Shown here one piece after another: positions 28,347 to 38,711 of a stretch of DNA of 64,000 nt. The notes under the pieces were generated by a model. It was not told the DNA's origin and ran no database searches. It saw nothing but the letters and a program-made list of their open reading frames with translations. The stretch spans positions 62,001-126,000 of the forward strand of contig CAYLYX010000001.1 in assembly GCA_964387945.1 (NCBI GenBank), in the 5' to 3' direction. Each line of letters opens with the position of its first letter. Position 1 is the stretch's first letter. The stretch is from Parvicella sp964387945 (GTDB lineage Bacteria > Bacteroidota > Bacteroidia > Flavobacteriales_D > Parvicellaceae). Both the position numbers and the translations under genes were made by a program.

Positions 28347-28426
28347 AACTCAAAATACGAAAAACTACGTAGCCCGAACTTAGCAGCATGGGTCATTTTT
28401 GTGAGTAAATAAAAAACTTACAAAAA

Positions 28427-31060
28427 ATGATCAAAAAGAACCTACTCTTCGCATTGCTGATTTTTCTATCGGGAATTAGCTTTGGTCAGCTTTCTTACGA
28501 ACAGTATAAGGAAGTTTACACACCTCACTACGATGTTCTGATAAAGAACTATACACCTGTTGAAACCTTCAACGACCTGAATCCAGGTCAGTATGGTGCA
28601 GCTCTGATTTATTTGTATGATGAATCATTAAAAAACAAAGACCTTCAGACCAATATCTCTGGAATTCTCACCTCGGCAGACCGGGACAAAGTGGCGCTTG
28701 GGTTAAAAGAATGTGGAGCTGGTTATGCTGTAAAAGTTCTTGGATTAATGAAGGACGAATGGCAAGTAGAAATCGTCTGGTTTCTAGACAGAGAAACCTA
28801 TCAAGCAGTAGCTCCAAGCCTACCGGCAATCAAAAACTTCAAACCTGGAGCGTCTGGCTATCTTTTCAAGAAAGAGGTTAAGAAATTTGGACTACTCTAT
28901 GCTGGTGGTGGATTAGACCTTGCTTACTCAGGCTTCAAAGGGCTCAGCACTTATGTGGATGCATACAACGGATCACCCACGAAAGTAGGTCCAGGCGGCA
29001 CGCTTTATTCTTTATCAGAAGAACTAAATAGTCCAGGTGGTTTCAAAGGATTCGCTCTTGGTGCTGCGCTAAAACTGTCAAATACCATGTACATGGATGT
29101 TTATTTTCAACGAAGAGCAACCGTAGCTTCTGGTGGTGGTGAATCTCCTGAGGCATGGACAAAGGACATCAAGTTCTCAATGAATAACATTAACGTTGAT
29201 TTTATGTGGATGAAAAAACCACAATTCATTTCGTTTGTTCAAGGATTTGGTTTGCAGTACAGCATGGGAGGTGTAAAGCACAGATCTTCCATTACTGGGA
29301 ATAAATATGAAAAACTCGGGGACAACGTATCTAATTTTGGTATTAAATATAGAGCTGGTTTGATGGTCAATCCTGAAAGTTTGCCTGTGATGTTTGGTAT
29401 TACTCCTTATTGGCAAATTAATTTCCCAAAAATGGACTTCACATCGGTTGATGCGGCAAACCCACAACTTGCTTATGGAGGTGGAGAGCCAGAAGACTTA
29501 AAGTCATCTGTTTCCAACCTTGGGATTCAGTTGACCGTAAACTATAAGTTTGGTGGAAAGCAAGAGGTAAAAGAGTATCCTACGTTTGAAGAGGAGTTGA
29601 TGACCACCATGGATCCACACCTCAACACTTCTTACGAGGAGTTACTACCGAGAATTACACCAGATGGAAAGACCCTTTACTTCGTGAGAGGAGATCACCC
29701 TTTAAACGTAAAAGGTGCTGGAAACTCACAAGATATTTGGGTTAGTTCTGATATCGAAAATGGGTTAGATAAAGCAACTGCTACTCACTTAGGAGCACCT
29801 TTTAACGTGGGAACTTACAACGCTGTGGTAGGTGTAAGTCCAGATGAAAACTCGATGGTGATCAAAGGGTACTACGAAAATGGAAAACCATCTGGTTCGG
29901 GGTATTCAATTATCTACAGAACAAAAGACGGATGGAGCACACCTGAAGGTCTTGACATCAAGGATTACAAGTCTATGGCAAAAGGAAACTATGTAGGAGC
30001 TTACTGGACGCAAGATGGAAAGAAAATGATCCTGAGCCTTTCAGAAAGCAGTACAGATGATTTACAAGACATGTATGTTTCTATGTTGCAAGCAGATGGA
30101 ACGTGGTCAAAGCCTAAAAACTTAGGAAAAGACCTTAATACTTCTGCTGGTGAGCACTCTCCTTTCTTGGCATCGGATGGAAAAACGCTTTACTTCTCTT
30201 CCAACAGAGACGGTGGTGAAGGAGGTTATGACATCTACTTTACGCAGCGTCTGGATGATAGCTGGACAATATGGAGTGAGCCTGTTAACATGGGTAGTGA
30301 AATCAATTCAGAGAACTTTGACGCCTACTACACTATTGATGCAAAAGGAGAATATGCGTACATGGTGTCTAGTGAGAACTCTGTAGGAAGTACCGATATT
30401 GTGCGTATTGAGTTGGAAAAAGAAGTTCAGCCAGATCCTGTAGTGCTTATTACTGGAAAAGTATTGAATGCGAAAGACAATTCTCCACTAGAAGCAAACA
30501 TTGCTTACAACGGACTTTTAGATGGTGTTAACTATGGTATCGCACGTACGAACCCTGCTACTGGGGAGTATAAAATCGTACTTCCTTACGGAAAGCGTTA
30601 TGATTTTAGTGCTAATGCTGCCAACTTTATCGGGGTGTCAGAAACAATGGATCTCACGGAGGTTGGTGAATATCAGGAGATCGTAAGAGACTTGTACCTT
30701 GTACCAATTGAAGTAGGTTCAACTGTACGATTGAATAATATTTTCTTCGAAACTGGGAAATCAGAATTGAGAGAAGAATCGTTTAACGAACTAAATCGAG
30801 TTGTTGAGTTGCTGAATCAGAACCCAGAAATGACGATCGAGTTGTCTGGACATACAGATAATGTAGGTAATGCTGCTTCTAACAAGAAGTTATCACAAGA
30901 CAGAGCTGCTTCATGTAGAGCGTACTTGATTGAACAAGGAATTGATGAAAGTAGATTAAAGGCCGTAGGGTATGGCGAGGACAAACCAGTAGCAAGCAAT
31001 GACTCAGCTGACGGTCAGGCTCAAAATAGAAGAGTAGAGTTTACTATTTTGACCAACTAA
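28427..31060 (+). CDS. OmpA family protein with barrel-like and PD40 domains
   Basis: 877 residues. The signal peptide ends at SFGQ (about residue 21). An N-terminal region (about 22-140) of unknown fold precedes a beta-barrel-like domain (about 150-385, LLYAGGGLDLAYSGFKG and later LGIQLTVNYKFGG), a PD40 propeller (about 395-665, LPRITPDGKTLYFVRG, SPFLASDGKTLYFSSNRDGG), a carboxypeptidase-regulatory-like domain (about 670-755) and an OmpA C-terminal domain (about 765-877: FETGKSELREES, SGHTDNVG, NRRVEFTIL). The last part should bind peptidoglycan. It ends at a strong terminator and is probably its own transcription unit. Confidence 0.85.
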   Translation: MIKKNLLFALLIFLSGISFGQLSYEQYKEVYTPHYDVLIKNYTPVETFNDLNPGQYGAALIYLYDESLKNKDLQTNISGILTSADRDKVALGLKECGAGYAVKVLGLMKDEWQVEIVWFLDRETYQAVAPSLPAIKNFKPGASGYLFKKEVKKFGLLYAGGGLDLAYSGFKGLSTYVDAYNGSPTKVGPGGTLYSLSEELNSPGGFKGFALGAALKLSNTMYMDVYFQRRATVASGGGESPEAWTKDIKFSMNNINVDFMWMKKPQFISFVQGFGLQYSMGGVKHRSSITGNKYEKLGDNVSNFGIKYRAGLMVNPESLPVMFGITPYWQINFPKMDFTSVDAANPQLAYGGGEPEDLKSSVSNLGIQLTVNYKFGGKQEVKEYPTFEEELMTTMDPHLNTSYEELLPRITPDGKTLYFVRGDHPLNVKGAGNSQDIWVSSDIENGLDKATATHLGAPFNVGTYNAVVGVSPDENSMVIKGYYENGKPSGSGYSIIYRTKDGWSTPEGLDIKDYKSMAKGNYVGAYWTQDGKKMILSLSESSTDDLQDMYVSMLQADGTWSKPKNLGKDLNTSAGEHSPFLASDGKTLYFSSNRDGGEGGYDIYFTQRLDDSWTIWSEPVNMGSEINSENFDAYYTIDAKGEYAYMVSSENSVGSTDIVRIELEKEVQPDPVVLITGKVLNAKDNSPLEANIAYNGLLDGVNYGIARTNPATGEYKIVLPYGKRYDFSANAANFIGVSETMDLTEVGEYQEIVRDLYLVPIEVGSTVRLNNIFFETGKSELREESFNELNRVVELLNQNPEMTIELSGHTDNVGNAASNKKLSQDRAASCRAYLIEQGIDESRLKAVGYGEDKPVASNDSADGQAQNRRVEFTILTN

Positions 31061-31083
31061 AAAGTAGGTTTTTTCAGCTGATG

Positions 31084-31112
31084 AAAGCCGACCCATCTGG
31101 GTCGGCTTTTTC
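31084..31112. terminator. Bidirectional rho-independent terminator
   Basis: An 11-bp perfect stem (AAAGCCGACCC at 31084-31094, GGGTCGGCTTT at 31099-31109) with an ATCT loop. It is followed by T on the plus strand and preceded by A-rich bases that give a shorter T run on the minus strand. It sits between the convergent OmpA gene and the giant repeat protein and can serve both. Confidence 0.9.
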
Positions 31113-31114
31113 GT

Positions 31115-34100
31115 TTATCTAAAGATGGTTACGGTACCTTCGTATTTGAAGTCCTCAATTTCAATGGTGTACATGTAGGTTCCATCCGGTACTGCATCAC
31201 CATCAGAGTTATTTCCATCCCAAGAGGTAATCCCCCCAAAGGATTTAAAGATTAACTGCCCCCAACGGTTGTACACTTTCAGGTCTAGGCATTCCGCCAG
31301 CGTTCCCGGAACTTGCACCCAGAAATAATCATTCTCTCCATCGCCATTAGGTGTAAACACATTAGGAATGTGAATCGAATAGAATGAATTGAAGTCGTTT
31401 AACAAAATAGCAAATGTTGTATCGGACGAACAACCTAAATCATTGTACAATGTCAGGTCAACACTTGCCTCCTCGGCATAATCAAACAAGGTTATTGGCT
31501 CGATATCATCCGATTCTTCTCCATTACTAAACGACCATTCATAATCGTCCGCATAAAAGCTGCTATCTGTAAACTCCACTTGTACACCTTCACAATCTGG
31601 AATCAATTGGTAATTAAATCCAATAATCGGAATTTCGTTTACCACAATATCAACAGAAGCCTGATCCACACAACCTGCTACATCAGAAACCGTCACGGTA
31701 TAGGTAATATCACCTTCTGGAGAAGCCATAGGATCTTGAATGTTTCCATTACTAAGTCCATCAGTTGGTGTCCAGGTAAATTGATTTCCAGGTGAACCGA
31801 AAACATCCAACTGAATGCTATCCGTCAAACAAATCGTGGTATCAGGAATGGTTGACACCCTAAATACGTTAACGATAACGGAATCATAATTTACACAAGC
31901 GTTAGAGTCGATAACCGTAACAATATACTCAACCGTAGTATCTGGAAAGACCATTGGATTAAAGATGTTTTCATCCGAGATACTAATCACTGGTGTCCAA
32001 GTATAATCCTCTCCTCCAGATGCTACCAACTGGGTAGAATCTCCTCTACAAATGTCCACATCCATTCCTGCACTAGCTATTGGCAGAGGGTTAACTACCA
32101 CTTCTACCGAATCGCTATTCTGACAACCGTTCGCATCCGTTCCTTCAACAACATAAACAGTAGTGTCTTGAGGGAAAGCAGTTGTGTTTGCATTATTCGG
32201 AGTACCCAAATCAGTTGTTGGAGTCCACTCATATTGGGACGCACCTGTAGCCGATAAAGCAGCCGTGTCATAGATACAAATAGCCGTGTCTGCTGAAGCA
32301 ATCACAACAGGTAGGTTATGAACGATCAGTTCTAGTGTGTCCGTATTCTTACATCCATTAGCATCTGTTCCTTCCACAACAAAAGTTTCCGAATCCAAAG
32401 CCGAACTATAAGGGTTAGCCACATCAAACTGGCTCAATGTTGAATCAGGGCTCCAAACGTAGTCAAGTGCTCCTGTTACACTCAGTTGAATGCTGTCATA
32501 AATACACATTTCAAGATCCAGACCCGCATCAACTGGTGGCAATGTATTCACCAGAATATTAACGGTATCCGTATTCACACAGTTGTTTGTATCCGTCACT
32601 GCAACAATGTAGTCTGTAGTGGTAGATGGAAAAACCAACGGATCCTCAATCAAATTATTAGAGATCGAATCGGTTGGTATCCAGCTATACCCTACTCCAC
32701 CCGATGCAAAAAGTTGCGTTGTATCGCCCAAACAAATGGTATCGTTTAAGCCTGCATTTGCCATTGGAAGTGGATTGACCACAATCTGTACGGTATCATT
32801 TTGTGAACACCCAAGAGCATCGGTTACAGTAACAATGAAGTCCGTTGTGTCCGTTGGAAAAGCATCTGGGTTAGCAATGGTGCTATCCGACAAATCGACT
32901 TGCGTATTCCAGGTATACTCTACTCCGCCAGTAGCCACCAGTTGTGTCGTATCTCCTATACAAATTTGGACATCACTACCAGCACTTGCAAGTGGATAAG
33001 GGTTTACTTTCACAAACACAGAATCCACGCCCGTACAGGTATCATTAGCTGTGTAAACCGTAAACCACGTATCAGCGACAGGTAGTACAGTAGGATTCTC
33101 GACCGAATTATCTACAATGGCACCTGATGGCTGCCAATCGTATAGAGTTCCGGGCACGGAGGTAGGTAAACCACCGATCACCACACTATCTCCTTCACAA
33201 ATGGTATCGTTCAGACCTGCATCGGTTGGAACCGGACCTCCGGCAAAGACCGTCATCGAATCTAGGTTTACGCACCCAAAAGCACTTTCTACGTTCAAGT
33301 AATAGACGGTAGTATCATCTGGTGAAGCATCAGGCACCAAGATCGATGGATCAGACAAGTCTGTAGAAGGCGTCCAAGCGAAAACTACTCCATCACTACT
33401 TCCCTGTAACTGTACCGTACTGCTCGGGCAAGACCAAAGATCAGGCCCCGCATCAACGGTTGGTAAATCATGAACGACTACCTCAACTGTATCAAAATTA
33501 ACGCATCCTAGCGCATCTGTACCTTGCAAAATATAAGTATCTGTAACGCCTGGCCAAACTTGCGTATTTTCATCCAATGGATCAAGAATTGAATCCCCTT
33601 CTATCCATAAATAGGTATCGCCTCCTGAGCCAGCCAGTGCAGTAGTATCACCAAAGCATATTTCGTCATCTACACCAGCATCTATTACAGGCAAGGATTG
33701 CACGGTAATCGCTACTTCTGCACTATCCAAGCAACCTTCAGACGAACCTACCACAACGGTATAAGTCGTATTTACAGTTGGCCAAACATCTACTGTTGAA
33801 CCCGTCAAAGACGAAATATTAAAATTGGGCGACCAATCGTAATCACTTCCTCCAGCGGCTGAAATCGTTATGGTATCCTGAACACAAATGATCGTATCAT
33901 TAGATGTGGTAATATTAGGAAGGCTATTTACCGTCATCTGCAACGAATCTATTGCAATACAGCCCAAGGCACTAGTTGCTTCTACGTAAATCATTTCTGA
34001 CGTTGTGCCTGTGTACCAAACCGTGTCCAGCGTATTGTTCGTAAAACTTCCAGCACTAGTCCAGTCGTAGATTACACCTCCCGTTACGCTAAGCTGAAGC

Positions 34101-36937
34101 GAATCGCCAATACACATTACCGAATCTCCGGCTATATCAACAACAAATGGAGCGGGTTGATCAATCGTTACGGTAGTGTCTGACGTACAACCATCTATCG
34201 CAGTAATGGAGATGACATAATCTCCTGCTGGTAAACCATTGACGAATGCTGTATCAACAATTCCTGTCTGATTATAGACCGTATTTCCAGAAATATCTTC
34301 TACTACTTGTACGTCAAATGTCGTGATTTGGTTACTGTATGGAACGATTTCTAAACCACCATCAGCTCCACCGAAGCAAATTACATCTTGAATGATGATA
34401 TCATCAAATCCGCAACAAGATGCTGTGACATTCACCGTAGTGGAATCCACGCAACCTCCATTAATATTCGTAACGAACACTTCAAAGTCTCCATTATTGG
34501 AAATCACGGCAAACGTACTATCCGAAGCTGGATCATCAACTGGATCAACGGTAGACTGCCAATCAAAAGTAAAGTTTGCAGGATCTGGTTCCAAAGAGCA
34601 AGATGTAAAATGTGTTATTGGTCGTTGAAAAGAAGTCTCAGAAACAGTTACAGCGGGACAAGCTGCTTGATTATCACTAAAGAAAATCAACGATGATGCA
34701 TACGTGGTATTTGAAACGGGAGATATGGAATTGAGCGTATAATTTAAATGACGATTATCATAGCAAACCTCTACGACTAGATTTGAAATACCATCCCATT
34801 CATAGGCAGATGACAGCACCAACGTATTAGTTCCCAATTCTACTTCTACGTTCTGAGGCGTAAACACATTGGACAAACCTGTCTCCCAAGAAGTTAGTTC
34901 ATCTGTGGCTGTACAGCCCATATTAATCGTATAATCATAATAAATGGTATCTCCATTGATGGTCGTTACATCCCATGCAATTTCTGTGATCTTACCTGGC
35001 TGTACGCCTGCTGCCAATAGTTCTGAAGCTCTGAATAAAAACTGATGTTTCGCATTTCGGTACCAGTTTCCAAAGGGAGCCGGCCACGTTGTTTGCGTGT
35101 TTTGACCTCCAACTACTCCGACTTGTTGCGTTGCTTCTGGACTGTCACAGATGTTATTGATACTCACATCACAGATAGCAGGGTCTGAATTTAAAATGTT
35201 CACATCAAAGAAAACGGTATCTCCACAATCCACATCGGTCTGTGATACCACCACTTCAAAATCTGGAGAAGTTGCTGGAGCTACTGTCAACTGCAACGTA
35301 TCATACCTTACACAACCTTGATCAGACTCAATACTTACCGCAAATTCGTAATCTCCCGGAGCCGTAGTGGTCATAACAGGAGTGGCTGAGGTTGGATCGT
35401 CCAATTCACTTCCAGGTGTCCATTGAATATCATAAACTCCAATCGGATTGGTCGCAATTTCAAACTGAACATCAGAGCCAATACAAGTATTTGCAGAGCT
35501 CTGAGAAAGGGTATACGCAAAATCAGGCACAACGGCAACTTCAACCGTATCGATATTATCACACATACCCGATAAGTTACTGGTGACCTCGTACTGAGTA
35601 GTGACAGAGGGTAACGCAAAGGTTCCCTGACACGTGTCGCACTCAAAATTATTTCCAAGACTAATGGGATCACCACCTGGGACAGATACCCATGTAAATT
35701 CCGTTCCTCCAGTTGCAAAAAGATCCGTTGTATCTCCCGCACAGAGGATTACGTCTGGACCAGCATACGTCCCTGGACTAATATGAATGTTGAGCGGAAA
35801 AAAAGTAATTCCAAACATCGGACAAGCATTATCTCTTGCATTGAACACGACACTTGTGTTACTTGGAACAGATGAGGTTGCTGTCCAACAGACCTCCGCT
35901 AAGGCAGGCGATTGAAACGTCAGCTGCGTAAAAGTTGCTCCGGGGAGTGCTACATCCAAATTAGAAGAAATAAAAATAGAGTCTCCTGCATTTAAGTCAG
36001 TGAATTCCAACTGAAAACAAAACTGATCACCGGGACAAACTTCAATTTCATTGTTTGAAACCTGTACCCCATCTCCAGTATAGTTTGAAATTCCCGTTGG
36101 TTCAACTGGGTTAGTATTCGCAGGGCAATTGATTACCTCAAACTGAAAGTCTTGCACTAGAGAACCGACTAAATTCCCGTCATCATCGTATTCTTCTACC
36201 AACACTACCACGACATAATTACCCACTACAGTTGGCGTGAAACTAAGATCTCCAGTGGATGAGTTAATGGTTATACCTGGAATCGGTACAGCCCCTGTAT
36301 ATCCACCTTGATAAGGAACTGAAGTGGCAGCTGACTGAGCAGCATCTACCAAAGAATACACCAATGTATTACCATCCGCTTCGTAGATTCCAAGATTGTA
36401 CGTCAAGGGTTGGTTAACACATATATATGGGATCATCTGAGTTGTTACTGAAGGCGAATTATTGCAAATTGCATCCTCATTGTTAAGCGTGGTCTCGATA
36501 TAGTAGTTATTGCTCGTACCTACCAAGTTCTCTGATTCGTTTCTACAGCAAGTTTCAAAAGAGAAATGCCAGCTATCACAATCAGCTGGAATAGTTATCG
36601 TATCTACCCATTGATGCATATAGATACCAGGCATATTATTCCCGCTACACTCACTAAACGGAAGCTGAGCATCGCACAACTGAGAAACCTCTTGCGAATA
36701 AATCACATTGTCCAGAGAAGCCTGTGTAAACCCCGTAATACCACAATCATTGGCAATATCAATCACTTTTGGTCCGTTTGCTTCAAAAGCTGTTCCGCAA
36801 TCTTCAAAAAGCGTTAGGGTGATTACATACTGATCATTACCTAAACATTCATACGTAATATTTCCCCCTGGAATATGAGAAGCACTTACACGAGCAAAAA
36901 ATAGCAATAGTGCTGATAAAAGTAAAACTCTAAACAT
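31115..36937 (-). CDS. Giant Ig-like-repeat cell-surface protein with T9SS type B sorting domain
   Basis: A 1940-residue secreted protein. The start at 36937 gives a clear signal peptide (MFRVLLLSALLLFFARVSAS, then HIPGGNITYECLG). An upstream in-frame ATG at 37045 would overlap the divergent inositol-phosphatase gene and spoil it. The N-terminal 800 residues hold several beta domains typical of large flavobacterial surface proteins. Then come at least 11 tandem Ig/PKD-like repeats of about 80-85 residues (about 930-1760), each starting with a DAGxDxxICxGDTTQL-type strand and ending GCxxxDTVxVxVNPLP. A divergent PKD domain and a gliding-motility-associated C-terminal (type B) domain follow (IPNVFTPNGDGENDYF, WDGNNSDGDAVPDGTYMY). 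Probably an adhesin or filament protein. Confidence 0.92.
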   Translation of the reverse strand: MFRVLLLSALLLFFARVSASHIPGGNITYECLGNDQYVITLTLFEDCGTAFEANGPKVIDIANDCGITGFTQASLDNVIYSQEVSQLCDAQLPFSECSGNNMPGIYMHQWVDTITIPADCDSWHFSFETCCRNESENLVGTSNNYYIETTLNNEDAICNNSPSVTTQMIPYICVNQPLTYNLGIYEADGNTLVYSLVDAAQSAATSVPYQGGYTGAVPIPGITINSSTGDLSFTPTVVGNYVVVVLVEEYDDDGNLVGSLVQDFQFEVINCPANTNPVEPTGISNYTGDGVQVSNNEIEVCPGDQFCFQLEFTDLNAGDSIFISSNLDVALPGATFTQLTFQSPALAEVCWTATSSVPSNTSVVFNARDNACPMFGITFFPLNIHISPGTYAGPDVILCAGDTTDLFATGGTEFTWVSVPGGDPISLGNNFECDTCQGTFALPSVTTQYEVTSNLSGMCDNIDTVEVAVVPDFAYTLSQSSANTCIGSDVQFEIATNPIGVYDIQWTPGSELDDPTSATPVMTTTAPGDYEFAVSIESDQGCVRYDTLQLTVAPATSPDFEVVVSQTDVDCGDTVFFDVNILNSDPAICDVSINNICDSPEATQQVGVVGGQNTQTTWPAPFGNWYRNAKHQFLFRASELLAAGVQPGKITEIAWDVTTINGDTIYYDYTINMGCTATDELTSWETGLSNVFTPQNVEVELGTNTLVLSSAYEWDGISNLVVEVCYDNRHLNYTLNSISPVSNTTYASSLIFFSDNQAACPAVTVSETSFQRPITHFTSCSLEPDPANFTFDWQSTVDPVDDPASDSTFAVISNNGDFEVFVTNINGGCVDSTTVNVTASCCGFDDIIIQDVICFGGADGGLEIVPYSNQITTFDVQVVEDISGNTVYNQTGIVDTAFVNGLPAGDYVISITAIDGCTSDTTVTIDQPAPFVVDIAGDSVMCIGDSLQLSVTGGVIYDWTSAGSFTNNTLDTVWYTGTTSEMIYVEATSALGCIAIDSLQMTVNSLPNITTSNDTIICVQDTITISAAGGSDYDWSPNFNISSLTGSTVDVWPTVNTTYTVVVGSSEGCLDSAEVAITVQSLPVIDAGVDDEICFGDTTALAGSGGDTYLWIEGDSILDPLDENTQVWPGVTDTYILQGTDALGCVNFDTVEVVVHDLPTVDAGPDLWSCPSSTVQLQGSSDGVVFAWTPSTDLSDPSILVPDASPDDTTVYYLNVESAFGCVNLDSMTVFAGGPVPTDAGLNDTICEGDSVVIGGLPTSVPGTLYDWQPSGAIVDNSVENPTVLPVADTWFTVYTANDTCTGVDSVFVKVNPYPLASAGSDVQICIGDTTQLVATGGVEYTWNTQVDLSDSTIANPDAFPTDTTDFIVTVTDALGCSQNDTVQIVVNPLPMANAGLNDTICLGDTTQLFASGGVGYSWIPTDSISNNLIEDPLVFPSTTTDYIVAVTDTNNCVNTDTVNILVNTLPPVDAGLDLEMCIYDSIQLSVTGALDYVWSPDSTLSQFDVANPYSSALDSETFVVEGTDANGCKNTDTLELIVHNLPVVIASADTAICIYDTAALSATGASQYEWTPTTDLGTPNNANTTAFPQDTTVYVVEGTDANGCQNSDSVEVVVNPLPIASAGMDVDICRGDSTQLVASGGEDYTWTPVISISDENIFNPMVFPDTTVEYIVTVIDSNACVNYDSVIVNVFRVSTIPDTTICLTDSIQLDVFGSPGNQFTWTPTDGLSNGNIQDPMASPEGDITYTVTVSDVAGCVDQASVDIVVNEIPIIGFNYQLIPDCEGVQVEFTDSSFYADDYEWSFSNGEESDDIEPITLFDYAEEASVDLTLYNDLGCSSDTTFAILLNDFNSFYSIHIPNVFTPNGDGENDYFWVQVPGTLAECLDLKVYNRWGQLIFKSFGGITSWDGNNSDGDAVPDGTYMYTIEIEDFKYEGTVTIFR

Positions 36938-37021
36938 GAAACTTATTTTCTGTGAATATACTAAAATAGACGTAAAATCTGTAGTTTCGTTGCACGAGAG
37001 TCTATGCAAAATAAAAGAAAT

Positions 37022-37828
37022 ATGAACACTCAGAAAATTTGCCATTCGGTTGTTGCTTTATCCAGAGAAATCGGTGATTGGATGTTTCATGAACGTCAGC
37101 AGTTTTCAAAAGACCAAGTGGAGTCTAAAAGTTTTAACAACCTCGTCTCATATGTAGACAAAGAATCAGAAAGAAGGTTTGTAGAGGGGCTTAAAGTACT
37201 CCTTCCAGAAGCAGGGATCATTGGCGAAGAAGGAGTCGATAACAGCTCTCAAACGCACGCGTTGAATTGGATCATTGATCCGCTAGATGGAACCACAAAT
37301 TACATCCATGGGATTCCTGCCTATTGCACAAGTGTTGCACTTCAGAAAAACGATGAAATTATATTGGGCGTAATCTATGAACCCAATCGTCAAGAATGCT
37401 TTTACGCCAGCAAAGGAAACGGAGCCTACCTGAATGATCGCCAAATTCAGGTAACCTCAACCCCGCAACTAGCTGCATCTTTATTGGCAACAGGTTTTCC
37501 GTATGACTATTTCGAACGAATGGACAACTACATGGAACTACTCAAGTTCCTGATGAAGAATTCCAGAGGTATTCGCAGAATTGGAGCTGCAGCATTAGAT
37601 ATGTGCTATGTGGCTGCTGGACGTTTTGACGCATTTTTCGAACTTGCGCTGCAACCTTGGGATGTAGCCGCTGGAAGCATCATTGTGCAGGAAGCTGGTG
37701 GATATTGCACAGATTTTGAAGGGGATAAAGACTACATTTTTGGTCAATCTATCCTTTGTTCAAATGGAAAAGTACATGCATTTCTTCTAGAAAAAATCAA
37801 AGAATTTGGTAAAATCAAGTCAGTTTAA
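37022..37828 (+). CDS. Inositol monophosphatase family protein
   Basis: A 268-residue Mg-dependent phosphatase. Motifs are complete: IIGEEG (metal Glu), WIIDPLDGTTNYIHG (metal Asp-x-x-Asp plus GT phosphate binders) and QPWDVAAGSIIVQEAGG (second metal Asp). Substrates could be inositol-1-phosphate, fructose-1,6-bisphosphate or 3'-phosphoadenosine compounds; the IMPase/SuhB branch fits best. An ATG at 37004 would add six residues; the ATG at 37022 matches usual family N-termini. It is divergent from the giant surface protein. Confidence 0.93.
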   Translation: MNTQKICHSVVALSREIGDWMFHERQQFSKDQVESKSFNNLVSYVDKESERRFVEGLKVLLPEAGIIGEEGVDNSSQTHALNWIIDPLDGTTNYIHGIPAYCTSVALQKNDEIILGVIYEPNRQECFYASKGNGAYLNDRQIQVTSTPQLAASLLATGFPYDYFERMDNYMELLKFLMKNSRGIRRIGAAALDMCYVAAGRFDAFFELALQPWDVAAGSIIVQEAGGYCTDFEGDKDYIFGQSILCSNGKVHAFLLEKIKEFGKIKSV

Positions 37829-37840
37829 ACATTCTGGAAC

Positions 37841-37848
37841 TACTTTTG
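37841..37848 (+). promoter_or_regulatory. Possible -7 element for the DUF2911 gene
   Basis: TACTTTTG matches TAnnTTTG and lies 26 nt before the ATG at 37875, in a 46-nt gap. No good -33 box at 19-21 nt. Confidence 0.35.
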
Positions 37849-37874
37849 CTACCATCTAAATAAAAACAACTAAA

Positions 37875-38711
37875 ATGAGACCAATAAAAAACATTCTAGC
37901 GCTAATTCTTATAACTGCTTTATCTACTTCTGTAGCACAGGAACTTCCACAAGCAAGTCCAAGAGGAAAAGTAGATCAGACTGTTGGTTTGACCAACATT
38001 AGTATCGATTACTCGCGTCCGAGTGTAAAAGAAAGAAAGATTTTTGGAGAGCTTTTACCTTACGGTGAAGTGTGGCGTTTTGGAGCGAATGCTTCAACCA
38101 AAATCACCATTGATCAATACCTAAAGTTTGGAGATCAAATTTTGCAGCCAGGCACTTATTCTGTGTTTGCTACACCCGGTGAGTTGGAGTGGAATGTTTT
38201 CTTTAATAGCGAAGTAGAGCAATGGGGAACTAGTGATTATGACGCAGCAAAGAACGTTGTTTCACTTTCTGTTAAACCTGTAAAAGAAGGATTCTCTGAA
38301 ACACTTGAAATCGGCATTGAAGACCTTACTATAAACTCAGGAAACATTGTCATTCGATGGGAGAATACAACGGTTAAATTACCGTTTAAAGTAAACACAA
38401 AGGAGCTGGCAGAAAAGAACATTACACTGGCGATCGAAAAAGGAGAGGATTTAGACAAAGTCTACTATAACGCTGCCAAATATTACCTAACTACAGAGGA
38501 TTATGATCAAGCTCTATCGTATATTGATCAATCGATCAGTGAAAAAGCTGCGCATAACAGCTTGTTCTACAAAGCAAGAATCTTAAAAGCCAAAGGTGAT
38601 ACCAAAGGAGCAATCAAATTGGCTGAAAAAGCATTGAATTATGCTAACGAGAATAATGAGGAGGGTTGGGCAGACTACATTCAGAAAGCATTAGACGAGT
38701 GGAAGAAATAA
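37875..38711 (+). CDS. DUF2911 family secreted protein with C-terminal TPR
   Basis: 278 residues. Signal peptide (about 1-21, ends SVAQ), then the DUF2911 domain (about 25-175: SPRGKVDQTVGLTNISIDYS, RPSVKERKIFGELLPYG, VWRFGANASTKI, GTYSVFATP). A helical TPR-like tail follows (about 185-275, YDQALSYIDQSISEK, LKAKGDTKGAIKLAEKAL). Periplasmic, function unknown. Its last 31 nt overlap the end of the NUDIX gene on the opposite strand. Confidence 0.88.
   Translation: MRPIKNILALILITALSTSVAQELPQASPRGKVDQTVGLTNISIDYSRPSVKERKIFGELLPYGEVWRFGANASTKITIDQYLKFGDQILQPGTYSVFATPGELEWNVFFNSEVEQWGTSDYDAAKNVVSLSVKPVKEGFSETLEIGIEDLTINSGNIVIRWENTTVKLPFKVNTKELAEKNITLAIEKGEDLDKVYYNAAKYYLTTEDYDQALSYIDQSISEKAAHNSLFYKARILKAKGDTKGAIKLAEKALNYANENNEEGWADYIQKALDEWKK

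Noticed and set aside
34388..34696. Plus-strand frames across the giant repeat gene
   Set aside because: Antisense shadows of the minus-strand repeats; composition and position follow the repeat periodicity.
36938..37045. Upstream extension of the giant surface protein to 37045
   Set aside because: It would hide the signal peptide that begins at 36937 and overlap the inositol monophosphatase start.
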